DNA of 64,000 nucleotides. It comes from Mycobacterium aquaticum. Its GTDB lineage: Bacteria; Actinomycetota; Actinomycetes; Mycobacteriales; Mycobacteriaceae. The stretch spans positions 290,583 through 354,582 of the forward strand of contig NZ_MVHF01000003.1 of the NCBI RefSeq assembly GCF_002086485.1. Reading direction: 5' to 3'. This document shows positions 53,850 through 62,702 of this stretch, one piece after another (the stretch's first letter is position 1; every line of letters begins with the position of its first letter). A program made the position numbers and the translations under genes. The notes beneath the pieces are model-generated. The model ran no database searches. It was not told the origin of the DNA and saw only the letters and a list, made by a program, of their open reading frames with translations.

Positions 53850-56732
53850 TTAGCTGAAACGCTGTAGCGCCGTGCGTGCGCACTCGACAGCTTCGGCGCC
53901 CGTCAAAGGTCGATGCTCGCTATCGCCAAGGCCGTCCGTTGCGGCGCTGCCGACTGGTGGTTCCGCCGCGGCCGCGAGGGTCGCGCGGTGTAGGGCGGCT
54001 GCGGTGGTGGTGTCGCCAAGGCGGGCGAGCAACCGAGCGATGAGTCGCAGTGTGTCCCACTGCTGGGCGAGGATTCCAGGGCCGCCGCGTTCCCAGAGCC
54101 CCAGCACCTCGATGAACATGTGCACGGCGGTGACTGGGTCACCGTGCACGCTGACGATCGCCGCGGCTTCCATGTGGGCCATCCCCGTCAGCCAATTGTT
54201 CTCGACGGTTGCAGCGAGCTCGGCGGCATTGGCGAGATAACGCAGAGCCTGTCGCGGCGCTGAATCTGCCAGGGCGCGGCCGAGCGCGCAGTGCGCCATC
54301 GCTTGCGCGGTCGGATTACCCGTGGCGTTTGCCACGCGCAGCGCTTCCTGGCCGGCGGCCAGGCCGCCGAGCGGCGTTCCTAGTGATTGATGGCAAAGGG
54401 TGAGTCTATCGAGGATGAATACCAGTCGGACCGGATGTGCGCTGGCGCGCGAATTGGCCAGCTCACCTTCGTAATGCGCTAGGGCGCTGGCCGCCTCCCC
54501 GGTACAGAGATCGACATCGGCAAGGACGTCAGCTGGATATCCGAGATAACCCGTGCCGGGGCCGGGAACACGCCCGTCGGCCAGTTTCGCCAACGAGCGG
54601 GCTTGGGAGAAATCGCCCAACACCCACGCCGCGCGAGCCGCTACCCCCACCGCCGCCGGAAAAAGCCGGTGGTCAGGATCGGCGACGCCGATGACCTGAT
54701 ACGCCCATCCAGCTGGCCGGTAGCCGGTGCGATTCATCAAGTCCAGAAGCGATGTGACCAGTCGAAGCGCCAGGTCGATATCGCGGTCAGCCATCGCGCG
54801 CTCAAACGCCAACCGGACATTGTCGAAGTCCAAGGCTGTGTAAGTGGCCGCAGCATCGGGCGTCAACCTCTCGACCCAGATCCGTTCCTCGGCGCCATTC
54901 ATTCCGACAGTGGCGCGTTCGACCAGTTCGGTGTAGTACCGGGCGTGTCGTGCTGCCATCTCGTCGGCAAGTGCGCATTCTTGCAATCGATTGCGGCCAT
55001 ATGCCCGCAGTGTCTCCAAGACGCCGTAACGGGTCGGGCCGACAGTATTGCGAACGATCACCATCGATTTGTCGACCAAGCGGGTCAGCAGGTCCAGGGT
55101 GTCGTCCTCGGTAGCGTCGTCGGCGCACACCATGTGTGCCGCCTCAAGATCGAAACTGCCGGAGAACACCGAAAGTCTTGGAAAGAACGCTTTCTCGGCT
55201 TCATCGAGTAACTGGAACGACCAGTCGATCGTGGCAGCGACACTCTGCTGGCGTGGATGCGCCCCGCGGGATCCCCCGCTGAGTAGTCGAAGCCGATCGA
55301 GTCGTCGGGTGATGTCGATGGTGCTCATCGCTCGCGTCCGCGCGGCCGCCAACTCGATTGCAAGAGGTACTCCGTCCAGTCTCCGGCATATTTCGGCGAC
55401 GGCGCCGACCGGTTCACGATCGGGATCGAAATCGGGCCGGCTGGCCCGCGCCCGTTGGACAAACAACTCAGCAGCGGCGCCCTCCGGAAGGGGCTGCACG
55501 GAAAGGACCTGCTCGCCTTCGACGCCGAGCGCTTCCCTGCTCGTGGCGAGAATCTTCACTTGCGGGCAGTTGCGAACAATCACGTCCATCAACCGCGCCA
55601 CGCCGACCAATACGTGCTCGCAGTTGTCGATGACAAGTAGCAGGTCGCGTCGGCGTAGATAGTCGATCACGGCATCGTCAGTCCCGGCGCCCTGGATGTG
55701 CTGCAACCGAAGCGTCGCCGCCACTGCGTGGCTCACCGCTGAGCCTTGCTCGAGTGGTGCGAGCTCGCAGACCCATGCGCCATCAGGGAAGTCCTGCTGC
55801 GCGCGGTAGGCCGTTTCGAGCGCCAGCCTGGTCTTTCCCACCCCGCCGAGGCCGGTAAGCGTAATCAAGGGACCGTCGTCGAGAGCCGCGATCGCGCGCT
55901 TGACGTCAGTTTCGCGGCCGATGAGCGTCGTTGGGTGCCTGGGCACCTGGCCGGTGGGACGAGCAATCGACAGTGCGGTATGGGCGAACCGGCCGTGATC
56001 GGGCCGTGAGTCACCATCGAGAATCGACTGGTGCACCGACTGAACTGCCGGACTTGGATCGACGCCCAGTTCGTCGACAAGTCGCTCACGGATCATGCGG
56101 TAGGTCTCCAGGGCTTCGGCCTGCCGCCCGCTGCGATACAAGGCCAGCATCAACTGGGCGGCGACTCGTTCATCTAGGGGATACTCCTGCAAGGTGGCCG
56201 CCAGGTCGCCGAGCAGCTGAGTGTGCGTGCCCGCAGCCAGCGCGGCGTCGTTGCGGTCCAATCTCACCGAGAAACGTTCTGCATCAAGAGAATTCCGCAG
56301 ATCGTCAGCCCACGGGGTGGCGAGCGGCGTGACTGGTTCGCCGCGCCAAAGGCCCAGCGCCTCGGTGAACAGCGCTACCGCGTCGGCAGGATTGGCAACG
56401 GCTCGCGCCTCGGCCGCAAGCTGCCGGAAGCGGTACAGGTCGATCGATTGCGCGTCGGTGTTGAGGGTGTAACCGGCAGGCCCCCGTACGATCCGCACCG
56501 CAGCGGACTCGGGCAGAACGTGCCGCAACCGGGATATATAGGCGGCCACAGCGTTGCGCGCCTTATGCGGGAGTCGATCGGTCCATACGCGGTCGATGAG
56601 CTGATCGACGGAAACGGGACGGTTGACGTCGACGAGCAGACTGGCGAGCACGCCGCGCTGTCGGGCATGACCGATGTCGAGTCGTCGCCCGTCGACGTAC
56701 GCCTCGACTTCACCGAGCACACGGAACTCCAT
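53850..56732 (-). CDS. AfsR/SARP-like regulator (wHTH + BTAD + NTPase + TPR)
   Basis: About 960 residues. Order: OmpR-type DNA-binding domain (MEFRVLGEVEAYVDGRRLDIGHARQRGVLASLLV region), BTAD helical domain (AVALFTEALGLWRGEPVTPLATPWADDLRN...LALYRSGRQAEALETYRMIRERLVDELGVDPSP), STAND-type NTPase with Walker A GLGGVGKTR and Walker B LLLVIDNCEHV, and about 400 residues of TPR-like helices. Such proteins are signal-integrating activators. ATG 56732 is used; ATG 56738 is equally possible. Divergent from the tautomerase gene. The 239 bases downstream (53611-53849) hold no visible gene. Confidence 0.88.
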   Translation of the reverse strand: MEFRVLGEVEAYVDGRRLDIGHARQRGVLASLLVDVNRPVSVDQLIDRVWTDRLPHKARNAVAAYISRLRHVLPESAAVRIVRGPAGYTLNTDAQSIDLYRFRQLAAEARAVANPADAVALFTEALGLWRGEPVTPLATPWADDLRNSLDAERFSVRLDRNDAALAAGTHTQLLGDLAATLQEYPLDERVAAQLMLALYRSGRQAEALETYRMIRERLVDELGVDPSPAVQSVHQSILDGDSRPDHGRFAHTALSIARPTGQVPRHPTTLIGRETDVKRAIAALDDGPLITLTGLGGVGKTRLALETAYRAQQDFPDGAWVCELAPLEQGSAVSHAVAATLRLQHIQGAGTDDAVIDYLRRRDLLLVIDNCEHVLVGVARLMDVIVRNCPQVKILATSREALGVEGEQVLSVQPLPEGAAAELFVQRARASRPDFDPDREPVGAVAEICRRLDGVPLAIELAAARTRAMSTIDITRRLDRLRLLSGGSRGAHPRQQSVAATIDWSFQLLDEAEKAFFPRLSVFSGSFDLEAAHMVCADDATEDDTLDLLTRLVDKSMVIVRNTVGPTRYGVLETLRAYGRNRLQECALADEMAARHARYYTELVERATVGMNGAEERIWVERLTPDAAATYTALDFDNVRLAFERAMADRDIDLALRLVTSLLDLMNRTGYRPAGWAYQVIGVADPDHRLFPAAVGVAARAAWVLGDFSQARSLAKLADGRVPGPGTGYLGYPADVLADVDLCTGEAASALAHYEGELANSRASAHPVRLVFILDRLTLCHQSLGTPLGGLAAGQEALRVANATGNPTAQAMAHCALGRALADSAPRQALRYLANAAELAATVENNWLTGMAHMEAAAIVSVHGDPVTAVHMFIEVLGLWERGGPGILAQQWDTLRLIARLLARLGDTTTAAALHRATLAAAAEPPVGSAATDGLGDSEHRPLTGAEAVECARTALQRFS

Positions 56733-57044
56733 CACCATCGGTGTACACCGTTCCATCAGGATGGCGCTCTGAGCGGACAATCGACCGGATTTCGACTCGA
56801 GCGGACGGGATTGGTCACCGTCGCGGCTGAACGGATGACCGCTGACGACGGTCCGGATCAGACGCCCAAGCGGTGACACCTGTCCGGCAGCCCAGAGCCT
56901 TGGCAGGTGCCTGGTCGCAAAACAGCCAGTGAAGTGCACATTTCACGATTTCGGCAATTTTGCAGAAACGGCACTCGCCAGCGTTAGAGCGTGCCCGCAA
57001 CACCGGTTGCGGGACGCGAGCAGAAATCAGGAAGGAATGCAGAA

Positions 57045-57269
57045 ATGCCGTTCGTCAACGTGAAGGTCATCGAAGGTGTGTTCTCGTCGGCCCAGAAGCA
57101 GGACATCGTGCGCAAGGTCACCGAAGCCATGGTCGCGGTTGAGGGCGAGAGCATGCGCCCAGTCACCTGGGTCGTGGTCGAGGAGATCTCCAGCGGCGAC
57201 TGGGGCATCGGCGGCAATCCGATGCACACCACCGACGTCAAAGCGCTCGCAGCAGGATCCGGGGGATAG
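57045..57269 (+). CDS. 4-oxalocrotonate tautomerase family protein
   Basis: 74 residues starting MPFVNVKVIEGVFSSAQKQ, so Pro1 after Met removal is the catalytic base; the middle has VVVEEISSGDWGIGG, the usual beta-hairpin. Tautomerases of this size form hexamers. ATG 57045 follows AGGAAGG. It is the first gene on the plus strand opposite the AfsR-like regulator and is a likely target of it, by position only. Confidence 0.88.
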   Translation: MPFVNVKVIEGVFSSAQKQDIVRKVTEAMVAVEGESMRPVTWVVVEEISSGDWGIGGNPMHTTDVKALAAGSGG

Positions 57270-57349
57270 GTGCGCCCGCATACCCCGTCGTCACAATTTT
57301 CCGCACTCGTATCGGCGCGGTGGCGATCATCGCAAAAGGAGAGAGACTC

Positions 57350-57796
57350 GTGACCACCACACATCCCAAACGGGCCACCCGAACCCGTATCACGGCCACA
57401 GCCATCCTCGCCGGCGCGGTCGCCGCCGGCGGGTTCGGTTCGGCCGCACCTGCCAATGCCGCCGACACGTTCCTCGCCCTGGCCTATCAGCAGTCCTACG
57501 GGTTCGGCGGCAAACTCGTCTACCGCGACGCCCACGGGATTGGACAAAGTGGCGTGATGGATACCGCGAGAATCAACGCCCTCAACGATTGTCAGCGCAA
57601 TGGCGGCCAAACTGGCGGGGGCCAGTGTGAGGTGCGGGTCGTCGCCCGCAACGAATGTGCGGCAGTAGCGGCCTCCAACGGCGCCGGGGGATGGAAGATC
57701 GCTACCGCAACCTCCTACAACCAGCAACTGGCTGAGCAGATCGCGCTGGCGAACAACGGCGGCGGATTGGTCGTTGTTTCAGCATGCCCAAGCTAG
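57350..57796 (+). CDS. Secreted DUF4189 protein
   Basis: 148 residues: signal peptide (ATAILAGAVAAGGFGSAAPANA) and a DUF4189 domain (FLALAYQQSYGFGGKLVYRDAHG, ALNDCQRNGGQTGGGQCEVRVVARNECAAVAAS, LVVVSACPS) with four Cys that would form two disulfides. GTG 57350 follows GGAGAG. Exported, function unknown. Confidence 0.82.
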   Translation: MTTTHPKRATRTRITATAILAGAVAAGGFGSAAPANAADTFLALAYQQSYGFGGKLVYRDAHGIGQSGVMDTARINALNDCQRNGGQTGGGQCEVRVVARNECAAVAASNGAGGWKIATATSYNQQLAEQIALANNGGGLVVVSACPS

Positions 57797-57814
57797 TCCC
57801 GGCCGACCGCACAA

Positions 57815-57856
57815 AGCGTTGGGGGTCTGCATCCAAAGCGCAGATCCCCAACGTTT
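57815..57856 (+). terminator. Intrinsic-type terminator
   Basis: Arms CGTTGGGGGTCTGC (57817-57830) and GCAGATCCCCAACG (57840-57853) pair with a single G-T position around a 9-base loop and end in TTT. It lies 20 bases after the DUF4189 stop. Confidence 0.75.
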
Positions 57857-57976
57857 GAATCCGACCACCGGAGCTGGCCAAGACCGACCCGGGCGGGCGT
57901 TATGCAGCCTCTCCGCGGCATGATCCTCGTTCCTGATCAATAGCATTGGATATCAACATGATTGGACCGCACTGCA

Positions 57977-58561
57977 ATGACTGTTAAACACCACAACGGT
58001 GCTCGTGATTGTGCCGCGCCGACCCCTTTGCCGTCCCACATTGAATCGGCCATCGACACGATCATGCGTGGTAAGCCTCCGCTTCTCTTGTTCACGACGA
58101 TGGCCCGTGACCCACGACTGTTCTTCAAGTTCTTCAATTCGGGACTACTCGACCGCGGACACCTGAGCATCCGAGAACGGGAGATCGTGATCGACCGGGT
58201 GACCGCCACCTGCAATGCTGAATATGAATGGGGCGTACATGTCTCCGTGTATGCCGCCAAAGCTGGGCTCACTGATGTGCAGATCCTGTCGTTGACGACG
58301 GGGAGATCAGACGATGAGTGTTGGACCGAGGAGGAAGGGACTCTGATCCGGCTGTGCGATAGCCTCCAGGGCTCCTGCGACGTCGACGACGCCCTGTGGG
58401 CCGATCTCACGCGTGCTCATTCCGCCGAGGCAATCATCGAATTGGTCATGCTTGCAGGCAGTTACCGCACCATTAGCTACCTCGTCAACAGCCTTCGACT
58501 TCCACCCGAACCCTTCGCTCGACGGTTCGCAGAATTCGGGAGAACCGATGAACGATCATGA
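57977..58561 (+). CDS. Carboxymuconolactone-decarboxylase-like (AhpD-fold) protein
   Basis: 194 residues of the CMD/AhpD-like fold: LPSHIESAIDTIMRGKPP, REREIVIDRVTATCNAEYEWGVHVSVY (the YEW-x2-H family motif), then ELVMLAGSYRTISYLVNSL. A single Cys before YEWGVH replaces the CxxC of AhpD, so a redox role is less likely than decarboxylase/isomerase-type activity. ATG 57977 used; a TTG at 57962 is possible. A RidA gene follows. Confidence 0.78.
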   Translation: MTVKHHNGARDCAAPTPLPSHIESAIDTIMRGKPPLLLFTTMARDPRLFFKFFNSGLLDRGHLSIREREIVIDRVTATCNAEYEWGVHVSVYAAKAGLTDVQILSLTTGRSDDECWTEEEGTLIRLCDSLQGSCDVDDALWADLTRAHSAEAIIELVMLAGSYRTISYLVNSLRLPPEPFARRFAEFGRTDERS

Positions 58562-58676
58562 GACCGACGACCTCGTGGGCCGACGGGCCGACGCCGTGAG
58601 ATGTAGTCGGCAGCCGGAGAACCGTGGGAACCACCGAACTGCCGTCGATCATCCCGACTTCCCAGATGCACAGCAC

Positions 58677-59078
58677 ATGTCCATCGCGCGGCTGCCGTCG
58701 GGCTCCCGATTTGCCCCGACGATCGGGTTCAGTGCGGCAGTCCGCGCAGGCCAGGTCATCCACGTATCGGGCACCACGGCGGTCGACGCATCCGGTCAGA
58801 TCGTGGGAGATGGCGATGCCTACGCCCAAGCACGGGAAGCGCTATGGAAAATCGACGCCGCGCTGCGCGAAATGGGTTGCCAGCCAAGAGATGTAGTCCA
58901 GACGCGAATGTATCTGACCCGGGTTGAAGATTGGGAAGCGGTCGGACGGGCTCACGGCGAGGTGTTCGAAGATCACCGGCCAGCAGCCACGATGATCGTC
59001 GTAGCCGCGCTACTCGATCCCCGCATGCTGGTGGAAGTCGAAGCCGTCGCATACCGGCCTGAGCCCGGCGTCGAGTAA
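58677..59078 (+). CDS. RidA/YjgF-family enamine deaminase-like protein
   Basis: 133 residues from ATG 58677: FAPTIGFSAAVRAGQVIHVSGTTAVDASG, GDAYAQAREALWKIDAALREMGCQPRDVVQTRMYLTRVEDWEAVGRAHGEVF, RPAATMIVVAALLDPRMLVEVEAVA. The conserved Arg (QTRMY) and Glu (VEVEAVA) of RidA are present. A longer form from ATG 58548 would overlap the CMD stop but adds 43 residues unlike the family. Likely clears reactive imines or acts on a ring-cleavage product. Confidence 0.82.
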   Translation: MSIARLPSGSRFAPTIGFSAAVRAGQVIHVSGTTAVDASGQIVGDGDAYAQAREALWKIDAALREMGCQPRDVVQTRMYLTRVEDWEAVGRAHGEVFEDHRPAATMIVVAALLDPRMLVEVEAVAYRPEPGVE

Positions 59079-59356
59079 CCCCACCGTCATGGCGCCGAAT
59101 TGCAATACTCCGTTGGCGTCGTAGAACCATGGCCGCCCGGTCGATCCGTCCCAGGATGCTTGTTGGACCAAGCGGTTCGCTTCGGTGTCAAAGTGGTGAA
59201 CGCACGTATCGACGCGCCCATGCGCCAATCTTGTCGACCGCCGAGCGCTCGCCCAGGACGTCGGACGACGTCGTCATGACTGCCCGTCCTGGTCTGTGCG
59301 CGCCGCTGCACCGACGCCGCGCCTGTCGCGGGTCTGCGGCGTCGACCTCGGGTTCA
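59079..59356. other. 278-base region without a supported gene
   Basis: A minus-strand open frame here (ending inside ridA) reads HFDTEANRLVQQASWDGS and TGRPWFYDANGVLQFG, which look protein-like, but its end is only a shadow of ridA. It may be the remnant of a lost gene. No promoter is obvious. Confidence 0.3.
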
Positions 59357-59920
59357 GTGGCACCATCTGAAGTCATTCCCCTCCCGAGCTACGCTTGTCG
59401 GCGCCCGAACACAGGCGGTCGAGCGGATTTTCGCTGCGGCCGCCGAACTCGTTCCCAGCAGGGTTTCGAAGCGTTCACCATCGAGGCTTTGTCAGCGAAG
59501 GTGCATTGCTCACCCGCCACCATCTACCGGCACGCCGGAGGCAAGGCAGCGATCCTTGAAGGTGTCGTCGGGCGCCTGTCGGCGCGCATCGTGAGACGGG
59601 TGTCGGAGGCGATCGAGGGACTGGATGGTTCCGAGCGAGTGGTCACCGCGTTGGTCGTCGCATTGGACCATATCCGCTCCGAGCCGCTTGGCCCGTTGAT
59701 GATGGGCGCGATTCGGCCCGACCAGAACAACGGCTGGCTGACTGCTTCACCTTTGGTGGAGGAGCTTGCCGAGCGCATGATCGGTCGATCCGATCCGTTG
59801 GCCGCTCAATGGCTGATCCGCGTCACATTGGCGCTGTGGTACTTCCCGGTCAAAGACCGGGAGTCCGAGTATCAGATTGCTTCCCGCTTCGTCGGTCCCA
59901 GTTTTGCGTTCGGCAACTAG
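59357..59920 (+). pseudogene. TetR/AcrR-family regulator with disrupted 5' reading frame
   Basis: From about 59461 the frame encodes a TetR helix-turn-helix (GFEAFTIEALSAKVHCSPATIYRHAGGKAAILE) and ligand domain to 59920. The preceding helix 1, ARTQAVERIFAAAAELVPSR, is in another frame (59403-59462). Restoring one G in the GGG run at 59461 joins it, and removing one C from the C-run near 59380 would join it to GTG 59357 (APSEVIP). Two compensating homopolymer indels therefore restore a normal protein. Real mutation or sequence error cannot be told apart here. Confidence 0.7.
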
Positions 59921-59970
59921 GTCTCGATTCCGCGCGCCGCGTAGATGTCCTGGGCGGCCAGTGGTCGGCA

Positions 59971-60249
59971 CTAGCCGGCGGTGAAGTACAAACCCAGCAG
60001 CAGCACGAACAGAGTTGCCAGCCAGCCGTTCGTCGTCGCCTTGAGCCACGTGGGCGCGTGACGGACCTCCATGAAGTGCCAAATCACCAACTGGGCCTTG
60101 ACCGCCGCGATCAGCAGCACGGTGACGGTGACGGTGGTGTTGAGGTGATGTGTCGCGCCGCCGCCTCGAGCGGTCAGAAAGGACGCTGCCGTCACCACCG
60201 TGAGGACTGCCCACACGATGGTCAGCGGGTTACGAAGGTAGGCGGTCAC
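59971..60249 (-). CDS. Cytochrome c oxidase subunit IV-like (COX4_pro) membrane protein
   Basis: 92 residues with three hydrophobic segments: NPLTIVWAVLTVVTAASFL, TVTVTVLLIAAVKAQLVIWHFMEV and GWLATLFVLLLGLYF. The KAQLVIWHFMEVRHAP motif is that of prokaryotic oxidase subunit IV / NorF-like proteins. The start is GTG 60249 with GAGGTG 6 bases before it. It follows the subunit III gene by 5 bases on the same strand. Confidence 0.8.
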   Translation of the reverse strand: MTAYLRNPLTIVWAVLTVVTAASFLTARGGGATHHLNTTVTVTVLLIAAVKAQLVIWHFMEVRHAPTWLKATTNGWLATLFVLLLGLYFTAG

Positions 60250-60254
60250 ACACG

Positions 60255-60866
60255 TCACCTCATCAGATAGAGCAATGCGAACAGGATGAGCCACACGACG
60301 TCGACCATGTGCCAGTACGTTGCACCGGTTTCCACGAACGTGATCCGGGGTTTCGCCGGCCCACACAAGCTGCGGATGACGAAGCCGAGGATCACCAGCC
60401 CCAGGATCACGTGACACAGGTGCATCCCTGTCATCACGAAGTAGAACATGAAGAACAGGTTTGTTCCCGGGGTGAACCCAGCGGTGATTTCTGGGATGTA
60501 TTCGAATAGCTTGAATAGCGGAAAGGCCGCTCCGCAGGCCCATGCGATTGCGAAAAGCCGCATGGCGTCGATGGTCTTTCCAGTCCGGGCGGCTGACGTT
60601 CCCAGCGCGACGAACAGCGAACTGGTAAGCAACACAATGGTGTTGACCACACCAATATCCTGGTTCAGCTTCGCCTGACTCTGCAGGAAGAGATCGTGGT
60701 CCTGACCGCGGTAGTACATGTAGGCCACGAAGTAGACACCGAAGATGATGAGGTCACCGATGACGAAGAACCACATGCTGGGTTCACCGGGAAGGCTTCT
60801 ACGTGCCTCGGCGGCGCGTGGTGGGACGCCGACGTCAGCGTTGAGTTCCTGTCCGATCTCGGTCAT
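60255..60866 (-). CDS. Cytochrome c oxidase subunit III / NorE-like protein
   Basis: 203 residues with five membrane helices: MWFFVIGDLIIFGVYFVAYMYY, VVNTIVLLTSSLFVALG, LFAIAWACGAAFPLFKLFEY, FMFYFVMTGMHLCHVILGLVILG, YWHMVDVVWLILFALLYL. The GMHLCHVILG and WHMVDVVWLILF signatures are those of heme-copper oxidase subunit III; the short form is the NorE type. Its start overlaps the stop of the upstream membrane-protein gene by 4 bases. No subunit I or II is in the window. Confidence 0.88.
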   Translation of the reverse strand: MTEIGQELNADVGVPPRAAEARRSLPGEPSMWFFVIGDLIIFGVYFVAYMYYRGQDHDLFLQSQAKLNQDIGVVNTIVLLTSSLFVALGTSAARTGKTIDAMRLFAIAWACGAAFPLFKLFEYIPEITAGFTPGTNLFFMFYFVMTGMHLCHVILGLVILGFVIRSLCGPAKPRITFVETGATYWHMVDVVWLILFALLYLMR

Positions 60867-61669
60867 GCGCTCGCTCTCGGCCGAGCCTCGGGGGAGTCGG
60901 ATTCGCGCATGGGCCAGACGTTCTCGAGTTCCTCATCGGGCTGATTTTTGATCGCCCGATAGATGCACACGTAGACGATGAACTGCCACGACACGAACAG
61001 CGCCATCGCAAACCAGAACGTCATCAGGCCATTCCAGGCGAAGGGTCCCGTTTTGGTGATCCATACCGGAGCTGCGATGAGTTCCGTCACGTACTGCCAG
61101 ATGGTGTAGTAGCCCAGCCATTTCGGCAAGATGTTGTTCTCATCGAGAATGGTGGCCAGACCAAACGCCATCCACATGATGCAAAAACACCCCAGCGAGC
61201 CGATGAACGCCAGGTAGCCGAAGTCGAAAAGCATGGCCAGAACCGACGGGTCGTAGCCACGACGGAATGCGCCTAGTCCGAAGCAGAACAACGGAAAGAG
61301 CATGCCGACGATCGTGCCTGTGGTCGCGCCCATGATGACGGCGTACCGAAACGCCGGGCTGACGGACATCCGCTTGATCTGGATCAGATAGCAGGCGTTG
61401 GAAATGGGTCCCAGGCCGAACGTCAAGGTCAGGATGACGCAGGCCATCAGCAAGTTATGCGACTGCATGAACTCGACGATCTGCGATGGGGAGCTGCTCG
61501 GCGACCGTGGCGGCATCATCCAACTCAAGGGGACAAAGACCACGCCGAACAAGCTGAAAAAACCTGGGACTGTCCAAAAGACGATCCATTGATCCAGTTT
61601 CTTGTTCTTGCGCCACTGGCCCCGACGCCCGGCCGGGGGCTCGGATGCGCTGGCCACGGCGTCCGTCAT
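60863..61669 (-). CDS. Six-helix membrane protein, paralogue of its upstream neighbour
   Basis: 268 residues with about seven hydrophobic segments. It shares with the next gene upstream the layout and the motif TGPFAWNGLMTF (SGPLAWNGAASF in the neighbour), so the two arose by duplication. It sits in an overlapping-stop operon with the oxidase subunit III gene. I do not recognise a named family. ATG 61669 overlaps the preceding stop by 4 bases. Confidence 0.7.
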   Translation of the reverse strand: MTDAVASASEPPAGRRGQWRKNKKLDQWIVFWTVPGFFSLFGVVFVPLSWMMPPRSPSSSPSQIVEFMQSHNLLMACVILTLTFGLGPISNACYLIQIKRMSVSPAFRYAVIMGATTGTIVGMLFPLFCFGLGAFRRGYDPSVLAMLFDFGYLAFIGSLGCFCIMWMAFGLATILDENNILPKWLGYYTIWQYVTELIAAPVWITKTGPFAWNGLMTFWFAMALFVSWQFIVYVCIYRAIKNQPDEELENVWPMRESDSPEARPRASA

Positions 61670-62427
61670 GCCAACACGTCCCGCTCGGCGCCCTGGCGAT
61701 TGACCACGCCGAGCAGAACGAAGAACATCACGACGATGTAGCACGCAAAGACACTGAGCCGCAGGGTGAAAGACGCCGCCCCGTTCCATGCGAGCGGACC
61801 GGACATATGCAGGATCGAGAACGCGCTCGGAACCAACAGTGCAGCGGTCACGATGTTGAAATGGGCCACCCAGCGAGGAAAGATCGGTTCGGGACCGGCG
61901 TCGAGGTAGATGCTGGTGGCCAGGCAGAGGTTTTGGACGACGATGGTGCCGACCGGCGCGATGAAGAAGAACCACGCCATGTCGTTGAGCAGACTGATGA
62001 GTTGAGGGTCGCGCTCGGGCCTGAACGCAGCCATCGCCCAGCAATAGTCGGCAAGGATGAACGCCGTGAGCCCCACCCCGACGCAGATGATGTAGGCGTA
62101 GGTGAAGGCGCTGCTGGACGTGGCGGTCCGGGATATCTGCACGGCGGTCACCGCAAAGAGCGGAACCAGTGAGCAGGCAATCAGATTGCAGAGAATCGCA
62201 ACGCCAAGGATGCCGGTGACATTCTCAGCGAAGAAGGCCGCGACCTGCTCGGGCGTCAGCGTCGGCGACAGCGGCGGTGAGAACACCGGAAACACAAGGT
62301 AGGCCAACGCGAACAACGCCGCCGCCGGCGGGACCGTCCACAACAAGATTCTTTGCCCTCGGGTGTTCATCGCCGAGGACGCGGCAGTAATCGCCCTAGA
62401 TGTCGCCATTGCCACCGTCCTGCCCAT
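61666..62427 (-). CDS. Six-helix membrane protein, first gene of the oxidase-subunit operon
   Basis: 253 residues: ILLWTVPPAAALFALAYLVFP, then GILGVAILCNLIACSLVPLFAV, FTYAYIICVGVGLTAFILADYCWA, DMAWFFFIAPVGTIVVQNLCLA, VTAALLVPSAFSILHM and a last helix. Paralogue of the downstream gene. ATG 62427 follows AGGGCGAG; ATG 62409 is an alternative. The four genes 62427 to 59971 overlap or nearly touch and must be one transcript. Function unknown; association with subunits III/IV suggests a respiratory or monooxygenase-linked membrane complex. Confidence 0.7.
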   Translation of the reverse strand: MGRTVAMATSRAITAASSAMNTRGQRILLWTVPPAAALFALAYLVFPVFSPPLSPTLTPEQVAAFFAENVTGILGVAILCNLIACSLVPLFAVTAVQISRTATSSSAFTYAYIICVGVGLTAFILADYCWAMAAFRPERDPQLISLLNDMAWFFFIAPVGTIVVQNLCLATSIYLDAGPEPIFPRWVAHFNIVTAALLVPSAFSILHMSGPLAWNGAASFTLRLSVFACYIVVMFFVLLGVVNRQGAERDVLA

Positions 62428-62702
62428 CTCGCCCTGCTACATCTAGTCGGTCACGTCACATCGATCGCGGTCCGCGTCGTCGGGATCTTCAGCCTTCAAC
62501 AGGTCTAGCACTGTCACTGACAAATAACAATGAAACCGCCGGCATTCCTGGGCAGCCATGCCCGCAGACATCCGGCGTATCACGGTTTGACCTGCGGTAA
62601 CCACCTCCGCCTGCAGCGAATCCTCATCGAGCCGGATACGTGCCCAACGTAGATTTCGCCGACATTGGTCATTGACATGTTTGGCTGTTGCACAATGAGC
62701 GG

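Noticed and set aside
59010..59228. Protein-like minus-strand frame overlapping the ridA end
   Set aside because: Its last 23 codons are the antisense of ridA and the start has no ribosome binding site; at best a gene remnant.
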